The position numbers were made by a program, and so were the translations under genes. Below are positions 7,900 through 17,103 of a stretch of DNA of 64,000 bases, in pieces; position 1 is the stretch's first letter, and each line of letters starts with the position of its first letter. Origin of the DNA: Saccharothrix tamanrassetensis (GTDB lineage Bacteria > Actinomycetota > Actinomycetes > Mycobacteriales > Pseudonocardiaceae); NCBI RefSeq assembly GCF_014203665.1, contig NZ_JACHJN010000003.1, forward strand, positions 62,001-126,000. The letters run 5' to 3'. A model generated the notes under the pieces. That model saw nothing but the letters and a program-made list of their open reading frames with translations. It searched no databases and was not told where the DNA came from.

Positions 7900-10800
7900 G
7901 TGAAGGCAGCACTGGCGACGGCGGCGGTCGTCGCACTGGCACTGGTCCAACCGGTCGCGGCGCAGGCCCGATCGGATGACCTGGCGCGCTGGGTGAACCC
8001 GTTCGTCGGCACCCAACCGGGCGGCCCCGACCACGGCACCGGTGGCGGCGCGGGCAACAACTTCCCCGGCGCGGACGTGCCGTTCGGCATGGTGCAGTGG
8101 AGCCCGGACACGGTGACCCGGCAGCACGGCGGCTACTCCTACCAGGACAACCGGATCAAGGGCTTCAGCCTCACCCACCTGTCCGGCGCGGGTTGCTCGA
8201 CGTACCAGGACATCCCGATCATGCCGTTCGTCGGCGAGGTGACCACCTCGCCCGCCGCCGACCCGAACCGGTACGTCGCGACCTTCTCGCACGCCAAGGA
8301 GTCCGCCACGCCCGGCTACTACGGCGTGGCGCTGGACAGCGGCGCGGAGGTCGAGCTCAGCGTGACCCAGCGGACCGGCGTCGGCCGCCTCGCCTACCCC
8401 GGCGGGGCCACGTCCACGCTGCTGGTCAACACCTCCGGTTCGATCTCGGGCACCGACGACGCCGAGATCACCATCGGCACGGACTCGCTCAGCGGGTGGG
8501 CCACCAGCGGCCGGTTCTGCGGCGCGGACCACCGCTACCGGGTGTACTTCCACGCCCGGTTCGACCAGCCGTTCGCGTCCGTCGGCACGTGGAAGAACGG
8601 CGCGGTCACGCCGGGCAGGACCAGCGAACGGGGCGGCTCGCCGCGCCGGGAGTCGGGTGACGCGCGCAAGACCCTCGCCGCGCAGAACGAGCAGCGCCCG
8701 ATCGCCACCCAGGACACCACGGTGTCCGGACCGGGCAGCGGTGGCTACGTGACGTTCGACGACCCGGACGTGACCATGCGCGTCGGCCTGTCGTTCGTCT
8801 CGGTCGACGGCGCGAAGAAGAACCTCGATGCGGAGAACACCGGCAAGTCGTTCGACACCATCCACACCGCCGCCCGCAAGGCGTGGAACGACCGGCTCAA
8901 CCAGGTCAAGGTGACCGGCGGCACGGACGCCCAGCGCACCACCTTCTACACGGCGCTCTACCACTCCCTGTTGCAGCCCAACGTCTTCTCCGACGTGGAC
9001 GGTCGCTACCCGGGTTTCGACGGCCGCGTCCACACGGTGGAGCAAGGCCACGCGATCTACACGAACTTCTCCGGCTGGGACGTCTACCGCTCGGAGATGC
9101 AGCTGCTTTCCCTGTTAGCGCCGAAAGAATCGTCGGACATGGTGCGGTCCATGGTGGCGTTCGCCGAACAGGGCGGCTCGTGGGACCGCTGGACCGTGGC
9201 GAACGGCTACACGGGCGTGATGGTCGGCGACCCGTACCACGTGATGGTGTCCAGCGCGTATGCGTTCGGGGCGAGGGACTTCGACGCGAACAAGGCGCTG
9301 CTGCTGATGCTGCGCGGCGCGACCCAGCCCACCCAGGGCTACGAGGAACGACCGGGCCTCGAGGAGTACCAGGAACTGGGCTACGTCCCGGTGGCCTCGC
9401 AGGGCGTGTGGGGAGCGCCCGCGACCACCCTGGAGTACACCACCGCGGACTTCTCCATCGCCGAGCTGGCCCGCCGCCTCGGCGACGGCGCGACCTGGCA
9501 GACGTTCATGAAGCGCGCCCAGTACTGGCAGAACGTGTTCAACCCGGCCACCGGCTACACCCAGGCCCGCAACCGGGACGGGTCGTTCGTGGAGCCGTTC
9601 ACCCCCGGCAACCCGGACAACTGGGTGGAGGGCAACGCGGCCCAGTACACCTGGATGGTGCCCTACAACGCCCGTGGCCTGTTCACCGCGATGGGTGGCG
9701 ACGCGAAGGTCCGCGACCGGCTGGACTTCTTCTTCACCAAGCTCAACGCCGGACCCGACGAGCCGCACGCGTTCCTCGGCAACGAGCCGATCATGCACAC
9801 CCTCTGGCTCTACAACTGGGCCGGCGCCCCGAGCAAGACCCAGGACGTGGTCCGCCGGGCGGTGGACCAGCTGTTCGGTCCGGGCCCCGACGGGTTGATG
9901 GGCAACGACGACCTCGGGCAGATGTCCTCGTGGTACGTGTGGGCGGCGATGGGCATGTACCCGGTGATCCCCGGTCGTGCGGAACTCGTCGTCAACAGCC
10001 CGCTGTTCGAGGAGGTGACCATCACCCGGCCGAACGGCGAGCCGATCGTGATCAAGGCCTCCGGCGCGGGCAAGTACGTCTCCGGCCTGAAGCTGAACGG
10101 CCGGGCGCAGACCCGGACGTGGCTGCCCGAGTCACTCGTGGCCAACGGCGGCACGGTCGAGTTCGGGCTGTCCGCCGAGCCGACGGCGTGGGGTACCGGT
10201 CCGGCCGACGCGCCGCCGTCGTTCCGCGAGGGCGAGGTCGGCCAGCAGGGCTTCATCGAGCCCGGTCGGCTGGTGCTGCCCGCCGGCGCATCGGGCACCG
10301 TGACGATCGGGGCGCAGGACTTCTCCGGCAAGGGCGGCAAGGTGACGTGGAACGCCCAGCCGCCCAACGGGATCACGCTCACACCGGTGCAGGGGGAGAT
10401 CACCGTCCCGGCGGGGGAGAAGGTCGGTCAACGGGTGCAGGTCGACGTCGCCCCGACCGCTGCGGAGCAGACGCACCGGATCCCGATCGCGTTCTCCAAC
10501 GGGCAGCGCAGCACGATCTCCGTGCTGGTGGCGGATCCGGGCAGCCTGCGCGCGGCGTTCAACAACGTCGGCACCTCGCCCGACGACAACCAGGCGATCG
10601 GCAACTTCGACGGGCAGGGCTGGAGCTACTCGCGCGAGGCGCTGGGGGAGGAGGGATTGCTGCCCGGCGCGACGGTGACGCAGGACGGCATCACCTACAC
10701 CTGGCCGAAGTCACCGGTCGGGGAGCCGGACAACGCCACCAGCACCGGCCAGACCGTGACGGTCGACGCCACCGGCACGAAGCTCGGCCTGTTGGGCAGC

Positions 10801-11106
10801 GGCGGGGGCGGCAAGGCGTCCGGCACGCTCACCGTCACCTACGCCGACGGCACCACGCAGACCGCGGACGTCGGCTTCTCCGACTGGGCGTTGGGCGGCA
10901 ACTCGTCCACACCGCCGTCGTTCGGCAACCGGGTCGTCGCCGAGACGGCGTACCGCAACAACGCCGGCGGAACGCCGCAGGAACTCGCCGTGTTCGTCTT
11001 CGCGACCGCGCCGATCGCGTTGCAGCCCAAGCAGGTGCGGTCGGTGACCTTGCCCGCGTCGGTCACCGGCGGCACGTTCCACGTCTTCGCGATCGGTGTG
11101 GGTTAG
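7900..11106 (+). CDS. Secreted GH92 alpha-mannosidase with C-terminal accessory domains
   Basis: 1068 residues from GTG 7900 after GGAGGG. A signal peptide ends near AQA-R (about residue 24). The GH92 part (about 30-770) shows the family hallmarks NPFVGT, GNNFPGADVPFGM, LSGAGCS and GNDDLGQMSSWY. GH92 enzymes are calcium-dependent exo-alpha-mannosidases, mostly alpha-1,2, acting on mannans or glycoprotein glycans. About 290 further residues hold a NEW3/NPCBM-associated-like beta domain and a terminal beta-sandwich (FNNVGTSPDD...), probably for binding carbohydrate. It is divergent from the lacI/importer operon, which fits release of mannose outside and uptake inside. Confidence 0.93.
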   Translation: MKAALATAAVVALALVQPVAAQARSDDLARWVNPFVGTQPGGPDHGTGGGAGNNFPGADVPFGMVQWSPDTVTRQHGGYSYQDNRIKGFSLTHLSGAGCSTYQDIPIMPFVGEVTTSPAADPNRYVATFSHAKESATPGYYGVALDSGAEVELSVTQRTGVGRLAYPGGATSTLLVNTSGSISGTDDAEITIGTDSLSGWATSGRFCGADHRYRVYFHARFDQPFASVGTWKNGAVTPGRTSERGGSPRRESGDARKTLAAQNEQRPIATQDTTVSGPGSGGYVTFDDPDVTMRVGLSFVSVDGAKKNLDAENTGKSFDTIHTAARKAWNDRLNQVKVTGGTDAQRTTFYTALYHSLLQPNVFSDVDGRYPGFDGRVHTVEQGHAIYTNFSGWDVYRSEMQLLSLLAPKESSDMVRSMVAFAEQGGSWDRWTVANGYTGVMVGDPYHVMVSSAYAFGARDFDANKALLLMLRGATQPTQGYEERPGLEEYQELGYVPVASQGVWGAPATTLEYTTADFSIAELARRLGDGATWQTFMKRAQYWQNVFNPATGYTQARNRDGSFVEPFTPGNPDNWVEGNAAQYTWMVPYNARGLFTAMGGDAKVRDRLDFFFTKLNAGPDEPHAFLGNEPIMHTLWLYNWAGAPSKTQDVVRRAVDQLFGPGPDGLMGNDDLGQMSSWYVWAAMGMYPVIPGRAELVVNSPLFEEVTITRPNGEPIVIKASGAGKYVSGLKLNGRAQTRTWLPESLVANGGTVEFGLSAEPTAWGTGPADAPPSFREGEVGQQGFIEPGRLVLPAGASGTVTIGAQDFSGKGGKVTWNAQPPNGITLTPVQGEITVPAGEKVGQRVQVDVAPTAAEQTHRIPIAFSNGQRSTISVLVADPGSLRAAFNNVGTSPDDNQAIGNFDGQGWSYSREALGEEGLLPGATVTQDGITYTWPKSPVGEPDNATSTGQTVTVDATGTKLGLLGSGGGGKASGTLTVTYADGTTQTADVGFSDWALGGNSSTPPSFGNRVVAETAYRNNAGGTPQELAVFVFATAPIALQPKQVRSVTLPASVTGGTFHVFAIGVG

Positions 11107-11126
11107 GGCGTGGCGGGTCGACGGCG

Positions 11127-11849
11127 CTAGGAGCGCAGCATCGTCTCGTGCAGTTCGCGCATCGCGGGGCCGGTGGTGATGCCGTACTCGGTGACCAGTC
11201 GGCGGTTGAGCTGCCGGAAGGTCTCCAACGCGTCCGCGGTGTGCCCGCTGCGGTAGTGCGCGAGCATCAGCAGCCCGTGCAGCGACTCGCGGACCGGGTG
11301 CTCGTCCGCCAGCCGGGCGAGCACCGGCACGAGGTCGCGGTGCTTGCCCAGCCTCAGCTCGATCTCGGCCCGCATCTCCTGGGCGGCCAGCAGCTCCTGC
11401 TCCAGCACACCGCCCACGCGCAGGCGCACCGACTCGTAGGGGATGTCCGCCAGCGGCGCACCCCGCCACAGCGCCAGCGCCCCCCGCAGGACGTCCGCCG
11501 CCTCCGGGTCGGGCAGGGTGCGGGCCCTCTCCACCTCGCGGCGGAACCGGAACACGTCCACCTGATCGGGGTCCACCTGCAACAGGTAGCCGGGGCCGCG
11601 CGTCACCAGCCGGACGTCCGGCAGCACGTGCAGCGACCGCCGCAGGGACACCACCAGGCCCTGCACGGCGTTGCGCGCGGTGACCGGCACCTCGTCTCCC
11701 CAGAACAATCGAATGATCCGTTCCACCGGCACCACTCGATCGGCTTCCAAAATCAGCACAGCCAGTAGCGCGCGTATCCGAGGACCACCCAATGGAATTA
11801 CCTGGTGGTTTTTCCACGCCTGTACTTCGCCCAGCACCGTGAAGTTCAC
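11127..11849 (-). CDS. Small SARP-type regulator (winged helix plus BTAD)
   Basis: 240 residues from GTG 11849, which follows GGGGAG; an upstream in-frame TTG (11885) is less convincing. The N-terminal OmpR-like winged helix (NFTVLGEV to RGPGYLL, about 1-95) and C-terminal bacterial transcriptional activation domain (about 100-240, TPR-like) are the two domains of Streptomyces antibiotic regulatory proteins. No ATPase domain is present. It is flanked by GH92 and lectin genes rather than a biosynthetic cluster and diverges from the lectin gene, so it may control glycan-active secreted proteins. That role is inferred. Confidence 0.88.
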   Translation of the reverse strand: MNFTVLGEVQAWKNHQVIPLGGPRIRALLAVLILEADRVVPVERIIRLFWGDEVPVTARNAVQGLVVSLRRSLHVLPDVRLVTRGPGYLLQVDPDQVDVFRFRREVERARTLPDPEAADVLRGALALWRGAPLADIPYESVRLRVGGVLEQELLAAQEMRAEIELRLGKHRDLVPVLARLADEHPVRESLHGLLMLAHYRSGHTADALETFRQLNRRLVTEYGITTGPAMRELHETMLRS

Positions 11850-11961
11850 CGCTGCTCCCCGCAATCTGCCCGTACCGGTCGTCAAGCACAGAATCAGTCC
11901 TTCTTAAGAGCTTTCCCCGACACTGTGCCGGTCGTTACCGCAACTATTGGGAGAAGACCCG

Positions 11962-12507
11962 ATGAGGCGAATCACGGTGAGTCTGCTGACCGGCGCTCTG
12001 GCGGTGCTCGCACTGCTCGTGGCACCCTCCGGTGCGTCCGCCGAGCCCCTGCACATCCGCTCCGCGGCTGAGCAGGGGCTCTCCTCCGCGCCGCGCGAGA
12101 CCTACTACTTCCGCAACGACCACAGCGGGAAGTGCCTGGACGTCTACGGCTGGTCCACGGCCGACGGCGGCGAGATCGTCCAGTGGAACTGCCACTACGG
12201 CAACAACCAGCTGTTCGAGGGCATCTACCACGGTGACGGCTCCTACTCGCTGAAGAGCGTGCACAGCGGCAAGTGCATCGACCTCTACGGCTGGTCGAAC
12301 GACACCGGCGCCAAGATCGTGCAGTGGGACTGCCACTTCGGCAACAACCAGCGTTGGATCCCGACCTGGTACGAGGAGACCGCCAGCATCCGGCTCCTGA
12401 GCAAGCACAGCGGCAAGGCGCTGGAGGTCCACGGCTGGTCGCGGGAGGACGGCGCCAAGGCCGTGCAGTGGGACTGGCACGGCGGGGCCAACCAGCGCTG
12501 GTACTGA
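11962..12507 (+). CDS. Secreted ricin-type beta-trefoil lectin
   Basis: 181 residues from ATG 11962 after GGGAGAAG. A signal peptide (about 1-30, ending ASA) is followed by three repeats of roughly 44 residues, each with SGKCLDVYGW-like and QW-NNQ-type (QxW) motifs, the pattern of a RICIN/CBM13 beta-trefoil. There is no catalytic domain, so it is a free carbohydrate-binding protein. It lies between two GH92 mannosidases and diverges from the SARP gene, suggesting a shared glycan target. Mannose or galactose specificity cannot be assigned. Confidence 0.88.
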   Translation: MRRITVSLLTGALAVLALLVAPSGASAEPLHIRSAAEQGLSSAPRETYYFRNDHSGKCLDVYGWSTADGGEIVQWNCHYGNNQLFEGIYHGDGSYSLKSVHSGKCIDLYGWSNDTGAKIVQWDCHFGNNQRWIPTWYEETASIRLLSKHSGKALEVHGWSREDGAKAVQWDWHGGANQRWY

Positions 12508-12572
12508 CCCGGACGTGTGCGGCTGCCCCTGCCCGGGTGGCCGCACACCGCTCGCCGGAATATGGTGGAGTC

Positions 12573-14936
12573 GTGTTCCGCCGCCTACTGGTTCTGCCGG
12601 TATTGGCCGCTATGGTGATACCCGTGACGGCGGACGCGCGGACGGACCCAGTGGCGTCGGTGAACACGTTCATCGGCAGCAAGGACGACGGGAACACGTT
12701 CCCCGGCGCGGCCGTGCCGTTCGGAATGGCCCATTCCAGCCCGATCGGCGCGCATTACGCCGGATGGCGTTACGACGACCCGGCGATCCGCGGGTTCGGG
12801 CACTTCTTCCTGTCCGGGGCGGGGTGCGGCGAGCAGGGCGGGCTGGTGTCGATCCTGCCCACCACCGGGCTGCCGGCCGTGTTCGACCACCGGCGGTACG
12901 GCGTGGCCTACTCGCACGAGGGCGAGGTCGGTCGGCCCGGCTACTTCCGGGTCCGGCTCGGGTCCGGGATCACCGTGGAGAGCACGGCCACCACGCGGAC
13001 GGGCGTCGAGCGGTTCACGTTCCCGGACGGGGCGGTCCCGCACGTGCTGGTGAACGTGGGCCAGGCCAACGACAAGGAGCCGGTGTCGGGCAGCAGCGTC
13101 CGGGTCGTGGACGACCGGACGTTGGCGGGGACCGTGACGGCGCAGGCGTTCTGCGGCGGTCGGCCGTACACGACTTACTTCACGACGACGTTCGACCGGC
13201 CGTTCGTGCGGACCGGCAACTGGGGCGGGGCCGAGGGCGGGGAAGGGCTGCGGGGGCAGTGGGTGACGTTCGCCGAAGGGCCGGTCACCGCGATGACGGC
13301 GATTTCGCACGTCGACGCGCGGGGAGCGGCCGGGAATCTGGCGGAGGCCCGGGGGAAGTCGTTCGACGAGTTGCGGGCGGCGGCGCAGAAGTTGTGGGCG
13401 CGGGAACTGGGGTCTGTGGAGGTGGATGCGGTCGGTGACGACCGTGTCGTCTTCTACACGGCGCTCTACCACGTGCTGCTGCAACCGTTGACGGGCAACG
13501 ACGTCGACGGGCGCTATCGCGGGTTCGACGACGAGGTCCACACCGCGGACGGCTGGACCTACTACGAGTACTACTCGCTGTGGGACACCTATCGGGCGCA
13601 CAACCAGCTGTTGGCGTTGCTCCGGCCGGATCGGGCGAAGGACGTTGCCCGGTCGGTGTTGGCCATCCACGAGCAGGGTGGGTGGCTGCCCCGGTGGGCG
13701 TACGCGAACCAGGAGACGAACACGATGACCGGGGATCCGGTCACGCCGTTCCTGGTGGACCTGTGGCGGTTCGGCGCGTTGCAAGGGCTTGAGGACCGGG
13801 CCTATGCGGCGTTGATCCAGAACGCCACGGAGGTGCCGCCGGCGGCGTCGCAGTTCGAGGGGCGGGTGGGGAACCCGTCGTACCTGGCGAACGGGTTCGT
13901 GCAGTTCGACAAGAACTTCCCCAAGAAGGGCCAGGACGTCGATCCGCACCACGGGGCGTCGGCGACGCTGGAATACGCGTTGGCGGACAGCTCGTTGTCG
14001 ATCATGGCGCAGGCGCTGGGGCACGAGGGGGATGCGGTCGCGCTGCGGCAGCGGGGGCTCAACTACCGGGTGCTGTGGGACGACTCGGTGGGCGACCGGG
14101 GCTTCACCGGGTTCCCCCGTCCCAAGCTCGCGGACGGGAAGTGGTTGCAGCCGTTCACGCCGCAGGGGCAGGACGGGTTCCACGAGGGGACCGCCTGGCA
14201 GTACCAGTGGTTGGTGCAGCAGGACGTGCCCGGACTGGTGGAGCGGATGGGCGGCGCGGAACGGGCAGCGGCCCGGTTGGACGACTTCTTCGCTTACGCC
14301 GACTTGGTGGCGGATCCGGCGAGGACCGTGCGTGAGAAGTGGGTTGTGGGGCCGTATGACTACTACGACCAGTTCCGCTACAACCCGAACAACGAGCCGG
14401 ATCTCCACGCGCCGTGGATGTACACGTTGGTCGGTCAGCCGTGGAAGACCTCAGCGGTGGTGCGGGCGGCTCAGACGCTGTTCGTGAACGCCCCCAACGG
14501 GGTCACCGGGAACGACGACCTGGGCACGATGTCGGCTTGGTACGTGTTCAGCGCGTTGGGGTTCTACCCGGTGACGCCGGGGACCGGGCAGTTCGTGCTG
14601 CACGCGCCTCGGTTCGGGCGTGCGGTGGTCCACTTGGAGTCCGGTCGGGACATCGAGATTTCCGCGGCTGGTGATGTGGTTCGTAGTGACGCGGCTGGTA
14701 GTGACGCGGTTGGTGATGGCGTGGCTGCCGATGGCGTGGCCGGCGACGGGGAGGTCAAGCTCCGGTACGTCAAAGGTGTGGAGCTGGGCGGGGTGCCGCA
14801 CGAGCGGGTGTGGGTGGACTACGAAGCGCTGGTGGGCGGGGCGCGGTTGGTGTTCGAGTTGACGGAAGATCCGGGCGAGGCGACGTGGGGAACGCGGCCC
14901 GGAGATGCGCCGCCGTCGCTCTACGCGGGCGGTTGA
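12573..14936 (+). CDS. Second secreted GH92 alpha-mannosidase
   Basis: 787 residues from GTG 12573, preceded by GGTGGAG. A signal peptide ends near ADA-R. The same GH92 motifs are present (NTFIGSKDDGNTFPGA, LSGAGCG, GNDDLGTMSAWY), but the C-terminal accessory domains of the other paralogue are missing. Sequence divergence between the two suggests different linkages or substrates. Near the C terminus (14667-14752) an in-frame run of short duplications encodes an Asp/Gly/Ala/Val-rich insert. The gene ends inside the loop of a strong hairpin. It is downstream of and co-oriented with the lectin gene (65-bp gap). Confidence 0.92.
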   Translation: MFRRLLVLPVLAAMVIPVTADARTDPVASVNTFIGSKDDGNTFPGAAVPFGMAHSSPIGAHYAGWRYDDPAIRGFGHFFLSGAGCGEQGGLVSILPTTGLPAVFDHRRYGVAYSHEGEVGRPGYFRVRLGSGITVESTATTRTGVERFTFPDGAVPHVLVNVGQANDKEPVSGSSVRVVDDRTLAGTVTAQAFCGGRPYTTYFTTTFDRPFVRTGNWGGAEGGEGLRGQWVTFAEGPVTAMTAISHVDARGAAGNLAEARGKSFDELRAAAQKLWARELGSVEVDAVGDDRVVFYTALYHVLLQPLTGNDVDGRYRGFDDEVHTADGWTYYEYYSLWDTYRAHNQLLALLRPDRAKDVARSVLAIHEQGGWLPRWAYANQETNTMTGDPVTPFLVDLWRFGALQGLEDRAYAALIQNATEVPPAASQFEGRVGNPSYLANGFVQFDKNFPKKGQDVDPHHGASATLEYALADSSLSIMAQALGHEGDAVALRQRGLNYRVLWDDSVGDRGFTGFPRPKLADGKWLQPFTPQGQDGFHEGTAWQYQWLVQQDVPGLVERMGGAERAAARLDDFFAYADLVADPARTVREKWVVGPYDYYDQFRYNPNNEPDLHAPWMYTLVGQPWKTSAVVRAAQTLFVNAPNGVTGNDDLGTMSAWYVFSALGFYPVTPGTGQFVLHAPRFGRAVVHLESGRDIEISAAGDVVRSDAAGSDAVGDGVAADGVAGDGEVKLRYVKGVELGGVPHERVWVDYEALVGGARLVFELTEDPGEATWGTRPGDAPPSLYAGG

Positions 14937-14950
14937 GCGCGTAGAGCGAC
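14915..14950 (+). terminator. Terminator hairpin containing the GH92 stop codon
   Basis: Perfect 13-bp arms GTCGCTCTACGCG (14915-14927) and CGCGTAGAGCGAC (14938-14950) with a 10-base loop; the TGA stop (14934-14936) is in the loop. It separates the mannosidase from the ABC exporter genes. Confidence 0.8.
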
Positions 14951-15008
14951 AGCACGTTCGTCGAAGGTAGCGACGATTGTTCACTTTCGTCGAACGAATC
15001 CCCGAGTT

Positions 15009-15029
15009 CGACTGTCGCGCCGACAGTCG
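15009..15029. promoter_or_regulatory. Perfect palindrome upstream of the ABC-2 exporter operon
   Basis: CGACTGTCG and CGACAGTCG form 9-bp perfect arms around CGC, ending 17 bp before the ATG at 15047. Repeats of TTCGTCGAA lie just upstream (about 14958-14993). It is likely a repressor operator or a 5' hairpin. No regulator gene adjoins; the nearest is the MarR gene at 17570-18073. Confidence 0.5.
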
Positions 15030-15046
15030 GCGTCTACGGTCCAGCC

Positions 15047-15961
15047 ATGACAGGGGCGCGCATACCAGCCGTCGTGGTCGCGGACATCCGCAAGCACTAC
15101 GGTGACTTGAAAGCGGTGGACGGTGTTTCGTTCACCGTCGCCGAGGGGGAGTTCTTCGGCATCCTCGGGCCGAACGGGGCGGGCAAGACCACCACCCTGG
15201 AGATCGTGGAGGGCCTGCGCAAGGCCGACTCGGGCGCCGTGACGCTGCTCGGCGAGAACCCGTGGCCGCGCAACACGAAGCTGCTGCCCAGGATCGGCGT
15301 GCAGCTCCAGGCGTCCAGCTTCTTCGAGAAGCTGACGGCCAAGGAGCAGTTGCAGACGTTCGGCTCGCTCTACGGCGTGACCGCCGCGAAGGCCGTCGAC
15401 ATGCTGGAGCTGGTCGGCCTGACCGACAAGGCCGACGTGCAGGAGAACAAGCTGTCCGGCGGCCAGCGGCAGCGGCTGTCCATCGCCTGCGCCCTGGTCC
15501 ACGACCCGGACATCGTCTTCCTGGACGAGCCGACCGCGGCGCTGGACCCCCAGGCGCGGCGCAACCTGTGGGACGTGCTGCGGGCCATCCAGGCGCGCGG
15601 GAAGACGATCGTGTACACCACGCACTACCTGGACGAGGCTGAAATCCTGTGTGATCGCGTGGCGATCATGGACAAGGGGCGGATCCTCGCCATGGACGCG
15701 CCGGCGACGTTGGTCCGGGGGCTGGACGCACCGACCCACGTGGTGTTGCAGAAGGGCACCCTGGCGCCGGCGGACGCGAGGGCGATCGACGGGGTCGAGC
15801 AGGCGCAGGAGGACGAGGTCTCGCTGACCATCTCCACCCGCAAGCCGGCACCGGTGCTGTCGGCGTTGGCCGAACGCGGCACCTTGGACGGGTTGCAGGT
15901 GCGGACGGCCACTTTGGAGGACGTGTTCCTCGACCTCACCGGACGGGAGTACCGGGCATGA
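15047..15961 (+). CDS. ABC-2 type exporter ATP-binding protein
   Basis: 304 residues. It has Walker A GPNGAGKT (41-48), LSGGQRQRL signature, Walker B VFLDEPTAALDPQ and switch TTHYLDEAE, followed by a C-terminal extension of about 80 residues (DrrA/CcmA family). It energises export by the partner permease, whose ATG overlaps this stop codon (ATGA at 15958). The substrate is unknown; DrrA-type pairs often export drugs or lipids. Confidence 0.92.
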   Translation: MTGARIPAVVVADIRKHYGDLKAVDGVSFTVAEGEFFGILGPNGAGKTTTLEIVEGLRKADSGAVTLLGENPWPRNTKLLPRIGVQLQASSFFEKLTAKEQLQTFGSLYGVTAAKAVDMLELVGLTDKADVQENKLSGGQRQRLSIACALVHDPDIVFLDEPTAALDPQARRNLWDVLRAIQARGKTIVYTTHYLDEAEILCDRVAIMDKGRILAMDAPATLVRGLDAPTHVVLQKGTLAPADARAIDGVEQAQEDEVSLTISTRKPAPVLSALAERGTLDGLQVRTATLEDVFLDLTGREYRA

Positions 15962-17001
15962 CCGCGTTCAAGAGCCTGTCCGCGGCCATGATCAAGGGTT
16001 TCCTCCGCGACCGGATGACGCTGTTCTTCGCGTTCGTCTTCCCGTTGATGTTCCTGGTCGTCTTCGGGTTGCTGTTCCGTGACGCGAGCGACGACAAGAC
16101 GAAGATCGCGGTGGTGGGTGACGGGCCGGTGGTCGCGGCCCTGGACAAGACCGGTGCCTTGGAGCTGGAGAAGTACGACAACGCCGAGGTGGCCCGGCAG
16201 AAGGTCCACGACGGGGACCTGCCGGCGTTGGTGGTGGCGGGCGGCAGCGGCGTCGAGCTGACGTTCGCGGCGAGCGACCAGGTCAAGGCGCAGACCGTGA
16301 TCGGCATCGTGTCCGGGGTGGTGGACAGGATCAACCTCGCGGAGAGCGGGGTGCCGCCGGCGTTCACGTTGGAGGCGAAGCCGGTGGAGGACGCTTCGCT
16401 GAAGCCGATCCAGTACCTGACGCCGGGCATCCTGTCCTGGGCGGTGTCGATCTCGGGTGTGTTCGGCGCGGCGCTGACGTTGGTGTCGTGGCGGAAGAAG
16501 CAGGTGCTGCGCCGGATCCGGCTCGCGCCGGTGGGCCCCACGGCGGTGCTGAGCTCGCGTGTGCTGGTGAGCGTGGGCACGGCGGTGGCGCAGGGTGTGA
16601 TGTTCGTGGCGGTGGCGTTGACGCCCCCGTTCGGGCTGCAGCTGACCGGGCAGTGGTGGCTGGCCCTGCCGTTGCTGGTGCTGGGGACCACCGCGTTCTT
16701 CGCGGTCGGGATGCTGGTCGGCGCGTTCTGCCGGACGGAGGAAGCGGCGAGTGGGGCGGCGAACCTGATCGTCATGCCGATGGCGTTCTTGTCGGGGACG
16801 TTCTTCCCGGTGGAGAACGCGCCCGGGTGGCTTCAGGCGGTGTCGAACATCTTCCCGTTGCGGCACATGAACGACGGGATGTTGGACGTGCTGGTGCGGG
16901 GTAAGGGTATCGAGGCGTTGGTGGTGCCTTCGGCGGTGTTGATCGGGTTCACCTTGGTGGTGGGGTTCATCGCTGCTCGGGTGTTCCGGTGGGAGGACTA
17001 G
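15958..17001 (+). CDS. ABC-2 type exporter permease
   Basis: 347 residues. An N-terminal helix (FFAFVFPLMFLVVFGLLF, about 22-40) is followed by an extracytoplasmic stretch of about 125 residues and then five helices with the ABC-2 signature region PMAFLSGTFFPVENAP (about 280-295). Translationally coupled to the ATPase by a 4-nt overlap. The pair forms a membrane exporter of unknown substrate. Confidence 0.92.
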   Translation: MTAFKSLSAAMIKGFLRDRMTLFFAFVFPLMFLVVFGLLFRDASDDKTKIAVVGDGPVVAALDKTGALELEKYDNAEVARQKVHDGDLPALVVAGGSGVELTFAASDQVKAQTVIGIVSGVVDRINLAESGVPPAFTLEAKPVEDASLKPIQYLTPGILSWAVSISGVFGAALTLVSWRKKQVLRRIRLAPVGPTAVLSSRVLVSVGTAVAQGVMFVAVALTPPFGLQLTGQWWLALPLLVLGTTAFFAVGMLVGAFCRTEEAASGAANLIVMPMAFLSGTFFPVENAPGWLQAVSNIFPLRHMNDGMLDVLVRGKGIEALVVPSAVLIGFTLVVGFIAARVFRWED

Positions 17002-17103
17002 GCGGGCCTGTGTGAAGGGCGTCCTCGCCGGGTGGGTGGGGTGGGTGTGCGAGGGGGTGGACCCGGGATGGGGGTGAGCGGGGTCACTGAGCACAATGGG
17101 GGC

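Noticed and set aside
6703-9051. 782-residue minus-strand frame extending upstream of lacI
   Set aside because: Only the part from 7743 looks like a LacI protein; the rest is antisense to the GH92 mannosidase and has the composition of a shadow frame.
8883-11768. 961-residue plus-strand frame over the first mannosidase
   Set aside because: Arg/Gly/Pro-rich shadow of the GH92 gene without any recognisable motif.
11127-11849. SARP gene as a sign of an antibiotic cluster
   Set aside because: No polyketide, peptide or other biosynthetic core gene is within the window; neighbours are glycan-active secreted proteins.
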